From positions 1 through 64,000 of the forward strand of contig NZ_JARJHL010000017.1 in assembly GCF_029309835.1 (NCBI RefSeq): 64,000 bases of DNA, read 5' to 3'. Shown in pieces: positions 28,829 through 38,543 of this stretch (positions are counted from its first letter, which is position 1; every line of letters starts with the position of its first letter). The notes below the pieces were generated by a model that was given only the letters and a program-made list of their open reading frames with translations, made no database searches and had not been told where the DNA came from. The position numbers and the translations under genes were made by a program. The stretch is from Paracoccus sp. DMF-8. Lineage in GTDB: Bacteria > Pseudomonadota > Alphaproteobacteria > Rhodobacterales > Rhodobacteraceae.

Positions 28829-30009
28829 TCAGATCCGCTCGATCGCCAGCGCGATGCCCTGACCGCCGCCGATGCACATGGTGATGATCGCGCGCTTGCC
28901 GTCAATGCGGTCCAGTTCATACATCGCCTTGATCGTCAGGATCGCGCCGGTCGCGCCAATCGGGTGACCCAATGCGATGGCGCCGCCATTCGGGTTGACC
29001 CTTGCGGTATCCAGCCCCAGAGCCCGGTTCACGGCGATGGCCTGCGCGGCAAAGGCCTCGTTCGATTCGATGACGTCGAAATCGCTCACCGTCAGGCCGG
29101 TCTTTTCCATCAGCTGCGTCATCGCCGGGATCGGGCCGATGCCCATGATATGGGGCGGCACGCCGGCAATCGCATAGCCCAGCACGCGGAAACGCGGGGT
29201 CAGCCCCGCCGCCCGCGCCGCATCGCCCCGCGCCAGCACGACCGCCGCCGCCCCGTCGTTCAGCCCCGAGGCATTGCCCGCCGTGACCGATCCGTCCTTG
29301 GCAAAGGCCGGGCGCAGCGCGGCCAGCCTGTCCAGATCGGTGGCCTTGGGGTGTTCGTCGGTGTCGAATGCCACGACGCCCTTGCGCGATTTCACCTCGA
29401 CCGGGACGATCTGATCCTTAAATCGCCCCCGGCAATCGCGGCGGCCGCGCGGTTCTGGCTTTCCAGCGCGAAAGCATCCTGATCCTGCCGCGAGATGGCG
29501 TTCTCACGCGCCACGTTTTCGGCGGTCACCCCCATATGGCCGGTGCCCATCGGGCAGGTCAGCGCGCCGACCATCATATCGACCATCTTCACATCGCCCA
29601 TCCTGGCGCCGAACCGCGCGGCGGGGACGGCATAGGGGGCGCGGCTCATCGATTCGGCGCCGCCCGCGATGGCGAAATCGGCATCGCCAAGCAGCAGCGC
29701 CTGCGTGGCCGACACGATCGCCTGCGCGCCCGATCCGCACAGCCGGTTGACGTTCATGGCCGAAGCCGTGTCAGGAATGCCCGCATCCAGCATGGCGACG
29801 CGGCTGACATACATGTCGCGCGGCTCGGTGTTCAGGACATGGCCGAAAACCACGGTTCCGATCCGGTCAGGCGCGACCCCCGCGCGTTCCAGCGCGGCGC
29901 GGGTGACGATGGCGGCCAGTTCGGTCGGCGCGATGGCGGCAAGGCTGCCCCCGAACGTGCCGATGGCCGTGCGCGCGCCGCCCAGAATGACGATGTCCCT
30001 GTCCGACAT
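28829..30009 (-). pseudogene. Acetyl-CoA C-acetyltransferase (thiolase), one frameshift
   Basis: The enzyme joins two acetyl-CoA (or splits acetoacetyl-CoA), often for polyhydroxyalkanoate or ketone-body use. The acyl-accepting Cys is in NVNRLCGSGAQAI, and the C-terminal half carries NPNGGAIALGHPIGATGA and CIGGGQGIALA. The two halves are in different frames, joined near 29415 where a G run looks one base short (expected [16 protein letters not shown]). 1181 nt is one under 394 codons. ATG at 30007-30009 has AGGAGGGGG upstream. It is divergent from the ModE-like gene. Confidence 0.88.
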
Positions 30010-30117
30010 GATACCCCCTCCTCTGGATAAACCCGAGGACATGCTACATATGGATGAGGGGTGTAAATCCCCCGGATGGCTCTTGCGAAGCGGGACGGGG
30101 CGACCCAGAATGGCCGC

Positions 30118-30534
30118 ATGACGCTGGATCCACGATTGAATCTTCGACTGCATTTCGCCCAGGGGCTGACCTTTGGCCGGGGCAAGGCGGATCTGTTGCA
30201 GGCCATCGACGACGAAGGTTCGATCTCGGCCGCCGGGCGGCGCATGGGGATGAGCTATCGCCGCGCCTGGAATCTGGTCGAGGAAATGAACCTGGCCTTT
30301 ACCGAGCCGCTGATCGACAGCGCGCGCGGCGGCAGCGGCAGCGGCGGCGCCGCCCTGACCGACAAGGGGCGCCGGATCCTGGCCCATTACCGCGCGCTTG
30401 AGGAATTGCTGCGCACGGCGGGGGCGCCTTTGCTGGACGACATGCGCCTGTCGCTGGCCGACCGCCCCGCTGCCGACGACGCGGGCGACAAAGGGGCCGA
30501 TGAGGGGGCCGACAAAGGGGCCGGCGGGAAATAG
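30118..30534 (+). CDS. ModE-type winged-helix regulator (DNA-binding domain only)
   Basis: The 138-residue protein holds the ModE N-terminal fold: LRLHFAQGLTFGRGKADLLQAI, then the helix-turn-helix GSISAAGRRMGMSYRRAWNLVEEMN. The molybdate-binding TOBE domains of full ModE are absent. A Gly/Ser stretch (ARGGSGSGGAALT) lies in the wing, and the C-terminus is Asp/Gly/Lys-rich (GADEGADKGAGGK). ATG 30118 fits relatives; ATG 30076 would add 14 residues. Position just before modABC suggests control of molybdate uptake. Confidence 0.82.
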   Translation: MTLDPRLNLRLHFAQGLTFGRGKADLLQAIDDEGSISAAGRRMGMSYRRAWNLVEEMNLAFTEPLIDSARGGSGSGGAALTDKGRRILAHYRALEELLRTAGAPLLDDMRLSLADRPAADDAGDKGADEGADKGAGGK

Positions 30535-30594
30535 GGCTTGCCGCCTTTGGTGCCGTCTGGTTATGTCCAGTCAAGCACAACGAAGGAGCCCGCC

Positions 30595-31338
30595 ATGCGC
30601 CTGCCCATGATGACCGCCATTTTCTGCGCCTTTACCGCACCGGCAATGGCCGATGACATCACCATTTTCGCCGCCGCCAGCCTGAAAGACGCGCTGGATG
30701 AAATCGCCGCCGACTGGGAAAAGACCAGCGGCGACAAGGTCACGATTTCCTATGCCGGCAGCTCTCAACTGGCGCGTCAGATCCAGGCGGGGGCGCCTGC
30801 CGATCTGTTCATCTCGGCCGCTGAAAACTGGATGGACGAGTTGGAAAAATCCGACAGCATCGACCCCGCGACCCGCACCGACCTGCTGGGCAATACGCTG
30901 GTTCTGGTCGGCGCCCCGGATGCCGCTGCCGTCGAAATCACCGACCTGCCCGCGCAGCTTGGCGATGCGAAACTGGCAATGGCGCTGGTCGATTCCGTGC
31001 CCGCCGGCCAATATGGCAAGGAGGCCCTGACCAGCCTTGGCATCTGGGACGCGCTGGAGCCCCATGTCGCGCAGGCCGACAACGTCCGCGCCGCGCTGGC
31101 GCTGGTCGCCGCCAAAGAGGCGCCCTATGGCATCGTCTATGCCACCGACGCCGTGGCCGAACCGGATGTCAGCGTGCTGGCGACCTTCCCCGCCGACAGC
31201 CACAAGCCGATCATCTATCCCGCCGCCGTGCTGAAGGATGCGACCGCGGCCGATGATGCGGGCGCGTTCCTGACCGGCCTGCGCGAGGAACCGGCCCGCA
31301 AGGTGCTGGAAGGTCAGGGTTTCACCATCCTGCCCTGA
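30595..31338 (+). CDS. modA: Molybdate ABC transporter substrate-binding protein
   Basis: The 247-residue periplasmic protein has a signal peptide (MMTAIFCAFTAPAMA) and the ModA opening ITIFAAASLKDALDEIAADW. Oxyanion-contacting segments SYAGSSQLARQIQAGAPADLFISA and DSVPAGQYGKEAL are present. ATG 30595 has AAGGAG nine nt upstream. It precedes modB by four nt. Confidence 0.93.
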   Translation: MRLPMMTAIFCAFTAPAMADDITIFAAASLKDALDEIAADWEKTSGDKVTISYAGSSQLARQIQAGAPADLFISAAENWMDELEKSDSIDPATRTDLLGNTLVLVGAPDAAAVEITDLPAQLGDAKLAMALVDSVPAGQYGKEALTSLGIWDALEPHVAQADNVRAALALVAAKEAPYGIVYATDAVAEPDVSVLATFPADSHKPIIYPAAVLKDATAADDAGAFLTGLREEPARKVLEGQGFTILP

Positions 31339-31342
31339 GCGA

Positions 31343-32023
31343 ATGGACTTTCTTGGCCCCGATGAATGGCGCGCGGTCACGCTGTCGCTGAAGGTTTCGG
31401 TCATCGCGACGCTGTGCAGCCTGCCCGTGGCGATCTGGATCGCCTGGCTTCTGGCACGCAAAAGCTTTCCGGGGCACGGGTTGCTCAGCGGCATCGTGCA
31501 TTTGCCGCTGATCCTGCCGCCGGTGGTCACGGGCTATTTCCTGCTGCTGACCTTTGGCACGCAGGGCAGCATCGGGTCGCTGCTGAAACCGCTTGGCATC
31601 GTCTTTGCCTTTCGCTGGACGGGGGCCGCGCTGGCCGCCGCGGTGATGGGCTTTCCTTGATGGTCCGCGCCATCCGCCTGGGGTTCGAGGCGGTGGACCC
31701 AGAGCTGGAACAGGCCGCGGCGACGCGCTGGCGCGCCACGGATCTGGATCTTCTTCACTGTCACCCTGCCCCTGATCCTGCCGTCGATTCTGGCGGGGCT
31801 GACGCTCGGCTTTGCCGAGGCGATGGGTGAATTCGGCGCGACGATCACATTCGTGTCGAACATTCCGGGCCAGACCCAGACCATCCCCTCGGCCATCTAT
31901 GCGCTGCTGCAGACCCCCAGTGGCGATGCGCGCGCCATGCGGCTGGTGCTGATTTCCGTCGTCATCGCCATGGGGGCGGTGCTGATTTCCGAATGGATCG
32001 CGCGGCGCGCGGCGCGGGCATAA
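31343..32023 (+). pseudogene. modB: Molybdate ABC transporter permease, two compensating frameshifts
   Basis: The start MDFLGPDEWRAVTLSLKVS and helices to VMGFP are in one frame. Near 31657 a base is missing and the frame moves to LMVRAIRLGFEAVDPELEQAAAT; near 31730 it moves back to IWIFFTVTLPLILPSILAGLTLGF and ends EWIARRAARA. The EAA-loop (EQAAATLG-like), which contacts the ATPase, is split by this. The total of 681 nt is a multiple of three. Flanking modA and modC are intact, so the damage is local or a reading error. Confidence 0.88.
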
Positions 32024-32033
32024 GGGGGCGCGG

Positions 32034-33092
32034 ATGGTGCTGTCCGTCGATTTCCGCAAACGCTTTGCCGGGCTGACGCTGGACGTGGCTTTCGAGGCCC
32101 CGACCGGCATCACCGCGCTGTTCGGGCCTGCGGGCTGCGGCAAGACCTCGACCGTGAATGCGATTGCGGGGCTGATGTCGCCCGATCAGGGCCGGATCAC
32201 GATGGACGGCCATGTGCTGTTCGATGCGGCATCCGGGACCAACCTGCCAACGCAGGCGCGCCGCGTCGGCTATGTCTTTCAGGATGCACGGCTTTTCCCG
32301 CATCTGACGGTCGCGGCCAATCTGAAATACCCCGCCCGCTTCCGTCCCGGCGCGGGCCGCGATTTTGATCGCGTGGTTCAGATGCTGGCGCTTGGCCCGC
32401 TGCTGTCCCGCTATCCCCGCAACCTGTCGGGCGGCGAAAAGCAGCGCACCGCGATTGGCCGGGCGCTGCTGTCGGACCCGGCCATTCTGGTCATGGACGA
32501 ACCCCTTGCCGCGCTGGACGAGGCCCGCAAGGATGAAATCATGCCCTGGCTGGAACGCCTGCGGGACGAGGTGCGGCTGCCGATCCTCTATGTCACCCAC
32601 GCGACGCCCGAAATCCTGCGGCTGGCAACGACGCTGGTCCTGATGCGGCAGGGCCGCGCGCTATATGCCGGGCCGCTGAGCGACGCGCTGTCGGACCCCG
32701 ATATCGGCCCGCTGATCGGCACCCGAGAGGTCGGCGCCCTGATCCCCGCCCATGTCGAGACGGTCGAACCCGACGGCATGGCCCGCGTCTCGACCCCGGC
32801 CGGGCCGCTGCTTTTGCCCGCATCCAGTGCCCCATACCGCCCCGGCAGCGACCTGCGCCTGCGGATTCTGGCGCATGAGGTCATCCTGTCGCGCGCGGCC
32901 CCCACCGGCCTTTCCGCGCTGAACGTCCTGCCCGCGACCGTCAGCCGCGTTCAGGGCGGCTATGTCCAGTTGCAGGTCGGACAGGCGCAACTGCTGGCGC
33001 AGGTCACCGAAAGATCGGTTGCCGCCCTTGCCCTGCACCCCGGCACCCCCTGTCATGCGATCATCAAATCGGCGGCAATCGTCCGGTCCTGA
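32034..33092 (+). CDS. modC: Molybdate ABC transporter ATP-binding protein
   Basis: The 352-residue ATPase has Walker A GPAGCGKTS (Ala where Ser is common), Q-loop VFQDARLFPH, signature LSGGEKQR, Walker B ILVMDEPLAALD and H-loop YVTHATPEI. A C-terminal molybdate-binding (TOBE) domain covers about residues 285-350 (LNVLPATVSRVQGGYVQLQVG). It drives the pump with modB. The RBS is AAGGGGG. Last gene of modABC. Confidence 0.94.
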   Translation: MVLSVDFRKRFAGLTLDVAFEAPTGITALFGPAGCGKTSTVNAIAGLMSPDQGRITMDGHVLFDAASGTNLPTQARRVGYVFQDARLFPHLTVAANLKYPARFRPGAGRDFDRVVQMLALGPLLSRYPRNLSGGEKQRTAIGRALLSDPAILVMDEPLAALDEARKDEIMPWLERLRDEVRLPILYVTHATPEILRLATTLVLMRQGRALYAGPLSDALSDPDIGPLIGTREVGALIPAHVETVEPDGMARVSTPAGPLLLPASSAPYRPGSDLRLRILAHEVILSRAAPTGLSALNVLPATVSRVQGGYVQLQVGQAQLLAQVTERSVAALALHPGTPCHAIIKSAAIVRS

Positions 33093-33167
33093 GCCGATTT
33101 CGCCTTTGCTCATTTGCGCGGCGCGGCGATTTCCGTATGTTCGCCATAAAAAGACCATGAGGCAGCA

Positions 33168-33746
33168 ATGAACAGGTTTCTCAAACTGGCCATCGTCGGG
33201 CTGGTCGCATCCTGCGGGGGCGGCGGAAACTACAGCGCACCGCGGAATATGGAAAATGCCTGTGCGCTGGCGCGGGAACGCCTGGCCTATTTCAACGCCA
33301 TGCGGGCCACGGAACGGCGGTGGGGCATCCCGGTCCATGTCCAGATGGCCTCGATCCATCAGGAATCGCGTTTCGTCGGCAATGCGCGCACGCCGCATCA
33401 ATATGCGCTTGGCATCATCCCGATCGGCCGCCAAAGTTCGGCCTATGGCTACAGTCAGGCGCTGGACGGCACCTGGGAGGAATATGTCAGGGAAACCGGA
33501 AAACGCCGGGCAAAGCGCGACAATATCCGCGACGCGACCGATTTCATGGGCTGGTATATGGACGGTTCGACCCGGCGGCTTGGCATTTCCAAACACGATG
33601 CCACTTCGCAATATCTGGCCTATCACGAAGGCCGCGGCGGCTTTGCGCGCGGGTCCTATCGGTCGAAACCCTGGCTGATGAATGTCGCGGCCCGCGTCGG
33701 GTCGCGCGCCGAAACCTATCGGATGCAACTGGCAAGCTGCCGGTAA
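33168..33746 (+). CDS. SLT-domain (lytic transglycosylase-like) lipoprotein
   Basis: The 192-residue protein has a lipoprotein signal with lipobox LVASC, Cys at residue 16. The SLT-type catalytic region is around VQMASIHQESRFVGNARTP, where the Glu of HQESR is the expected acid, and YGYSQALDGTWEEY resembles the GLMQ/GYSQ motif region. These enzymes cleave the peptidoglycan glycan chain from the outer-membrane side. Short for a full transglycosylase. It is followed by twin hairpins shared with convergent lolA. Confidence 0.85.
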   Translation: MNRFLKLAIVGLVASCGGGGNYSAPRNMENACALARERLAYFNAMRATERRWGIPVHVQMASIHQESRFVGNARTPHQYALGIIPIGRQSSAYGYSQALDGTWEEYVRETGKRRAKRDNIRDATDFMGWYMDGSTRRLGISKHDATSQYLAYHEGRGGFARGSYRSKPWLMNVAARVGSRAETYRMQLASCR

Positions 33747-33756
33747 GGGGCGGCCC

Positions 33757-33814
33757 GGCGCCCTGACGGCGCCGGTTGCGACTGCTGCAAACGGGCGCCC
33801 TAGCGGCGCCGGTT
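33757..33814. repeat. Two near-identical hairpins between convergent genes
   Basis: Two 21-nt copies at 33757-33777 and 33794-33814 differ at only two or three central bases. Each contains GGCGCC on both sides of a five-base loop (CTGAC or CTAGC), so each folds as a hairpin. The second overlaps the lolA stop codon. They may form a bidirectional terminator, though no T runs follow. Confidence 0.6.
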
Positions 33815-34396
33815 CACCTCGTTCGCGATGGCGAATTTCGATGGCGGGATCGACATGCCGGTGCGCATCTCGCCCAGAATGACGGTGGTTTTCGTCCCCG
33901 AACGATCCGTCACCACCCATTGCCGCAACTGCGTCGGGTTGGCCGTGAAAACCATCTGGATATTGCCATATTCGGGATGCTGCGGATCCTGAGCGGTCAC
34001 GACGGTCGTGTTCTTCTGTTCGGTATGGCTGGTCACCATCCGCGCCTGCCCAAGGTTCACATTGGGCGCCAGAATGATCGACAGCGGCGTTTCCGACAGC
34101 GGATATTGCTGCGGCCCGCTGCGCGATTTGCCGTCAAAAACCGCGACCTGCCCGGACGAGGCCAGAACCAGCGTCTGGTCGCCGCGATATTCGAACCGCA
34201 CCCGGTTCGGGCGGTGGATAAAGACGGTGCCGGTGGACATCGACCCATCGCCGTTGACCTGCGTGAAATCCGCCTGCGCGGTCTGGATCCCGTTCAGATA
34301 GCGGGAAATCTCGTTCAGGGAAATTTTCTCGGCCAGCGCCGGAAAGGCGATGCCAAGGGCGATAACGGGCGCAAGAGCGAGAGAGCGTATGTTCAT
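33800..34396 (-). CDS. lolA: Outer-membrane lipoprotein carrier protein LolA
   Basis: The 198-residue periplasmic chaperone has a signal peptide (LALAPVIALGIAFPALA) then a LolA domain: ISRYLNGIQTAQADFTQVN, PNRVRFEYRGDQTLVLAS and DGKSRSGPQQYPLSETPLSIIL. It ferries lipoproteins across the periplasm. I took the ATG at 34394-34396, because an upstream frame start would add twelve residues that spoil the signal. The following position codes RRR before TAG inside a hairpin. Confidence 0.9.
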   Translation of the reverse strand: MNIRSLALAPVIALGIAFPALAEKISLNEISRYLNGIQTAQADFTQVNGDGSMSTGTVFIHRPNRVRFEYRGDQTLVLASSGQVAVFDGKSRSGPQQYPLSETPLSIILAPNVNLGQARMVTSHTEQKNTTVVTAQDPQHPEYGNIQMVFTANPTQLRQWVVTDRSGTKTTVILGEMRTGMSIPPSKFAIANEVNRRR

Positions 34397-34490
34397 GCCT
34401 GTAGTCTTATGTTTTCCGCCGATAACTTGCACATCACGTTCAGCAGATGCGCGCCGGACCCAACGCTCGCGCCGGTGTGAGCGTTCCCGC

Positions 34491-35726
34491 CTATAGGCTG
34501 CGTCCGGTCAAAAGACGCGGCATCGGGTCCAGCGTCAGCCCCGCCGCCTGCCGCATGAAGCGCCGCCGCAGGGGCGGGACCGCATCGACCAGCCCCATGC
34601 CAAGCGACCGGCCAAGGCGCAGCACCGGATCTGCGTTCGAAAACAGCGCATTCACCGCATCCATGCCAAAGGCCAGCATGGTCGCATCGGGGCGCCGCCA
34701 GTCCTGATAGCGGGTCAGGACGGCAAGGTTGCCGATATCCTCGCCCCTGCGGCGGGCATCGACCAGCACCTCGGCCAGCGCCGCGACGTCGCGCAGGCCA
34801 AGGTTCAGCCCCTGCCCCGCGATCGGGTGGACGCCATGCGCCGCATCCCCGACCAGTGCGATACGGTCGGCCACATAGCTGTCGGCCAGCGTCAGGTTCA
34901 GCGGATAGGAAAAGCGCGGCCCGGCCAGCGCGATCTCGCCCAGGAAATCACCGAAACGCGGGCGCAGGATATCCAGAAAATCGCCATCGCTCAGCGCCAG
35001 AATGGCGCGGGCATTGGCGGCGGTTTCCGACCAGACGATAGAGCTGCGATTGCCCGGCAGGGGCAGGATCGCCAAGGGGCCGGTGGGCATGAAGAACTGA
35101 TGCGCCGTGCCCTCATGCGGGATGGCATGGTCGATGGCCGCGACCAGCGCGATCTGGCCGTAATCATGCCCCTTGCGGCGTATGCCCGCACGGGTCGCGG
35201 TGGCCGATTGCCGCCCATCCGCGCCGACCAGCACCCGCGCGGTCAGCGCGCGCCCGCCAGACAGGGTGCCAGACAGGGCGACGGTCACGCCCTGCGGCCC
35301 GACCTTTTGCCCGGTGACGGCGGTGGCGGGCAGATGGGTCACGCGCCCCGCCATCGCCCCCAGCAGGGCGCGATACAGAAAGCGATCCTCCAGCATATAG
35401 CCAAGGCGGCCTTCCTCGATCTCGGCGCTGTCGAAATGCAGGCCGAAGGGGTCGGCGCCCTCTCCCGCATCGCCCTGGGTCGCGCGGACATGGTTGATCG
35501 GCTGCGCCTGCGCCGCCAGCCCGTCCCAAAGCCCAAGCGCCGCCAGCAGCCGTTGCGAGGCCAGCGCCAGCGCATAGGCGCGCCCGTCAAAGGCATCGCC
35601 CGCGCGCAGATCGGCGGGGCGCTGATCGACCACCGCCACCGAAAGCCCGGCATCCGCCAGCGCCAGCGCCAGCGCCGGGCCGTTCAGCCCGCCGCCTGCG
35701 ATCACCACGTCAAAATCATGTTCCAT
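34491..35726 (-). CDS. FAD-dependent monooxygenase of the UbiH/UbiF (Coq6) family
   Basis: The 411-residue flavoprotein has FAD motifs VVIAGGGLNGPALALALADAG (N-terminus), GADGRQSATATRAGI (DG motif) and LVGDAAHGVHPIAGQGLNLGL (GD motif). These mark ubiquinone-ring hydroxylases; the exact position hydroxylated cannot be told. The ATG at 35724-35726 puts the dinucleotide fold at the N-terminus. With coq9 at 41.7 kb it hints at ubiquinone synthesis nearby, though the two are not adjacent. It is convergent with nothing and divergent from the amidase. Confidence 0.9.
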   Translation of the reverse strand: MEHDFDVVIAGGGLNGPALALALADAGLSVAVVDQRPADLRAGDAFDGRAYALALASQRLLAALGLWDGLAAQAQPINHVRATQGDAGEGADPFGLHFDSAEIEEGRLGYMLEDRFLYRALLGAMAGRVTHLPATAVTGQKVGPQGVTVALSGTLSGGRALTARVLVGADGRQSATATRAGIRRKGHDYGQIALVAAIDHAIPHEGTAHQFFMPTGPLAILPLPGNRSSIVWSETAANARAILALSDGDFLDILRPRFGDFLGEIALAGPRFSYPLNLTLADSYVADRIALVGDAAHGVHPIAGQGLNLGLRDVAALAEVLVDARRRGEDIGNLAVLTRYQDWRRPDATMLAFGMDAVNALFSNADPVLRLGRSLGMGLVDAVPPLRRRFMRQAAGLTLDPMPRLLTGRSL

Positions 35727-35854
35727 GCGCCGCAGTATCGCGCCCGGCGCGGTATTGTCCATGCGACATTGCCGCTGCCCGGTGATTGCCGGGATTGATG
35801 CGCGTCCCGCCCGGCAGTAGCCTGCGGATCAGGACATCCCGGACGGAGACCCAC

Positions 35855-37198
35855 ATGGATTGGTTGCGCGCATCGGCGGCTGAACAGGGCCGCGCCATCA
35901 TGGCGGGCCTGATCAGTCCCATCGAACAGCTTGAGGCCTATCTGGACACGGCCCGCAATGCGCCCTGGCGCGACCAGATCTATGCCCGCATGACGCCCGA
36001 CCGCGCGCGGGCCGAAGCGATTGCCGCCCATGACCGCGCCAAGGCCGGGCTGCGTCGCGGCCTGCTGGATGGCGTGGCGCTGAGCTGGAAGGACAATTTC
36101 GACAGCGCGGGCATCGCGACAGAGGCGGGATCGCGCCTGCTGAAAGGCCGGATGCCGCGCAAGGATGCCGCCCTGCTGGCCAATGCCGCGATGCAGGGGC
36201 TGGTCTGTCTGGGCAAGACCCATATGACCGAACTGGCCTTTTCCGGGCTTGGGCTGAACCCGATGATGGCGACGCCGCCGAATACCTATGACGCCGCGCT
36301 GGCGCCGGGCGGGTCGTCATCTGGGGCGGCGGTTTCGGTCGCCATGGGGCTGGCGGCGGCGGCGGTCGGATCGGATACCGGCGGCTCGATCCGGGTGCCT
36401 GCGGCGTGGAACGGGCTGGTGGGGTTCAAGCCGACGCATGGCGCGCTGCCCTCGGGCGGGGTCGTGCCGCTGTGCCCGCTGTTCGACACGCCCGGCCCCA
36501 TCGCCCGCACGGTCGAGGATTGCGCCCTGATCCATGCCACCCTGGGCAACTTGCCCGCCATAGACCTGCCCGCTATCGACCTGACGGCGGCGGATGACCT
36601 GCGCCTGCGCCTGCTGGTGCTGGATGGCCTGCCCTTTGATCAGGCGCGCAAGGATCCGGTTTCCGCCTTCGAGGATGCGCTGACCCGCCTGTCCCGCGCG
36701 GGCGCCCGGATCGACCACATCGACCTGCCGCTGGTCGCCGAGGCGATGGCGCTGGCCCCGACGCTGTTCGCGCCCGAGGCCTATGGCACATGGCAAGACC
36801 AGATCGAGGCCGCGCCCGAACAGATGTATCCCCCGATCCTTGAACGCTTTCGCGGCGGGCGGGCGGTTTCGGGGCCGGAATATGTCGGGGGCTGGCAAAA
36901 GCTGCACCGGCTGCGCCGCACATGGGCGCGGGCGGTCGCGGGATATGATGCCGTGATCCTGCCGACCGCGCCGATCCTGCCACCCGACACCGCTCGGCTG
37001 CTGGCCGATCCGGCGTTTTTCGCCCAGGAAAACCTGCTGACCCTGCGCAACACCCGCATCGCGAACCTGCTGGACCTGCCTGCGATCTCTCTGCCGACGG
37101 GGCGGCCTGCCTGCGGGATCATGCTGATGGGCCGCACGGGCGGGGACCGCCGCCTGCTGGTCGCGGCCCATGCGGCGGAACGGGCGCTGGCCCAATGA
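35855..37198 (+). CDS. Amidase-signature family hydrolase
   Basis: The 447-residue protein has the Ser-cisSer-Lys triad: Lys in LSWKDNFDSAG, Ser in GSDTGGSIRVPA and the GGSSSGAAVSVA loop. This fits amidases and the GatA-like superfamily; its length is near that of GatA but no GatC or GatB neighbour is present, so it is a stand-alone amidase of unknown substrate. ATG 35855 has GGAG seven nt upstream. It lies opposite the UbiH-like gene, sharing a short divergent region. Confidence 0.88.
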   Translation: MDWLRASAAEQGRAIMAGLISPIEQLEAYLDTARNAPWRDQIYARMTPDRARAEAIAAHDRAKAGLRRGLLDGVALSWKDNFDSAGIATEAGSRLLKGRMPRKDAALLANAAMQGLVCLGKTHMTELAFSGLGLNPMMATPPNTYDAALAPGGSSSGAAVSVAMGLAAAAVGSDTGGSIRVPAAWNGLVGFKPTHGALPSGGVVPLCPLFDTPGPIARTVEDCALIHATLGNLPAIDLPAIDLTAADDLRLRLLVLDGLPFDQARKDPVSAFEDALTRLSRAGARIDHIDLPLVAEAMALAPTLFAPEAYGTWQDQIEAAPEQMYPPILERFRGGRAVSGPEYVGGWQKLHRLRRTWARAVAGYDAVILPTAPILPPDTARLLADPAFFAQENLLTLRNTRIANLLDLPAISLPTGRPACGIMLMGRTGGDRRLLVAAHAAERALAQ

Positions 37199-37347
37199 CC
37201 GGGGGCTGGGTCGCATCCTCCCCCTGTGCCGCGCGAAACTTTCCGGCGAATCACCCCGGCTGACCGGGCCTGAACATCTGGACGAAACCCCGCTTTCCCG
37301 TTAGGATTCAGCAAAACGGGGCGCCACGACCCCGAAGCGAGGCAGAT

Positions 37348-38541
37348 ATGGCACAGACCGAGCGGTTTTCGAACCTGCCGGAATACGCGTTTCCGCGCCT
37401 GCGGGCGCTTTTGTCGGGCATTGAACCCGGCGACAGCCCGATGGTCATGACCATCGGAGAGCCGCGCCATGCCTTTCCCGATTTTGTCGGTCCCGTGCTG
37501 GCCGAACATCTGGGCGAATTCGGCAAATACCCCCCGAACGAAGGCACGCCGGACCTGCTGAGCGCGATTTCCGACTGGATCGCGCGCCGCCACGGCATCA
37601 GCGTCGAACCGGCCCGGATCACCGCGCTGAACGGGACCCGGGAAGGGCTGTTCAACGCGGCCCTTGCGCTGTGCCCGACCGAAAAACGCGGCCAGCGCCC
37701 GGCCATCCTGATCCCCAACCCCTTCTATCAGGTCTATGCGGTCGCCGCTGCCGCGGTGGATGCGGATGCGGTGTTCGTGCCGGCGACGGCGGCGACGGGC
37801 CATCTGCCGGATTTCGCCTCGGTCGCCCCCGAAACGCTGGACCGCACCGCCATCGCCTATCTGTGTTCGCCCGCCAATCCGCAGGGCGCGATTGCGTCGC
37901 AGGATTATCTGGAACATCTGATCCAGATGGCCGAAACCCATGATTTCCTGATCTTTTCGGATGAATGTTATTCGGAAATCTATCGCGACACCCCGCCCCC
38001 TTCGGCGCTGGCCGTGGCCACGCGCATGGGGCTGGCGGATCGCGTGATGATGTTCAATTCGCTGTCGAAACGGTCGAACCTGCCGGGGCTGCGGTCGGGC
38101 TTTGCCGCTGGCGGGCCGGACCAGATCCGGCGCTTTCGCACGCTGCGCAGCTATTCCGGCGCGCCCCTGCCGCTGCCCGTCCAGCGCGTCAGCGCCCGCG
38201 TCTGGCAGGACGAGGATCACGTCACCGCAAACCGTGCGCTTTACCTGCGCAAACATGCGGTGGCCGACCGGGTGCTGGGCAATGTGCCGGGCTATTTCCC
38301 GCCGCAGGGCGGTTTTTTCCTGTGGCTGCCCGTCCCGCCCGAGATCGGCACGGGCGAGGATGCGGCGAAAAAGCTGTGGGCCGAGGCGGGCATTCAGGTC
38401 CTGCCCGGCGCCTATCTGGCCCGTGACACGGATGGGGAAAACCCCGGCCGCGACTTTATCCGCGTGGCGCTGGTCGCTACCGACGAAGAAACCGAGACGG
38501 CGCTGAACCGTCTGAAAAATTGTTTGTATCAAGGGGGTTAG
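37348..38541 (+). CDS. Class I/II aminotransferase, DapC-like
   Basis: The 397-residue PLP enzyme has the aminotransferase core: [41 protein letters not shown] and the Lys region [17 protein letters not shown]. Closest in character to N-succinyl-diaminopimelate aminotransferase (DapC) of lysine and peptidoglycan synthesis, but substrate cannot be fixed. The stop is two nt from ftsK, so they may be cotranscribed. Confidence 0.85.
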   Translation: MAQTERFSNLPEYAFPRLRALLSGIEPGDSPMVMTIGEPRHAFPDFVGPVLAEHLGEFGKYPPNEGTPDLLSAISDWIARRHGISVEPARITALNGTREGLFNAALALCPTEKRGQRPAILIPNPFYQVYAVAAAAVDADAVFVPATAATGHLPDFASVAPETLDRTAIAYLCSPANPQGAIASQDYLEHLIQMAETHDFLIFSDECYSEIYRDTPPPSALAVATRMGLADRVMMFNSLSKRSNLPGLRSGFAAGGPDQIRRFRTLRSYSGAPLPLPVQRVSARVWQDEDHVTANRALYLRKHAVADRVLGNVPGYFPPQGGFFLWLPVPPEIGTGEDAAKKLWAEAGIQVLPGAYLARDTDGENPGRDFIRVALVATDEETETALNRLKNCLYQGG

Positions 38542-38543
38542 GC

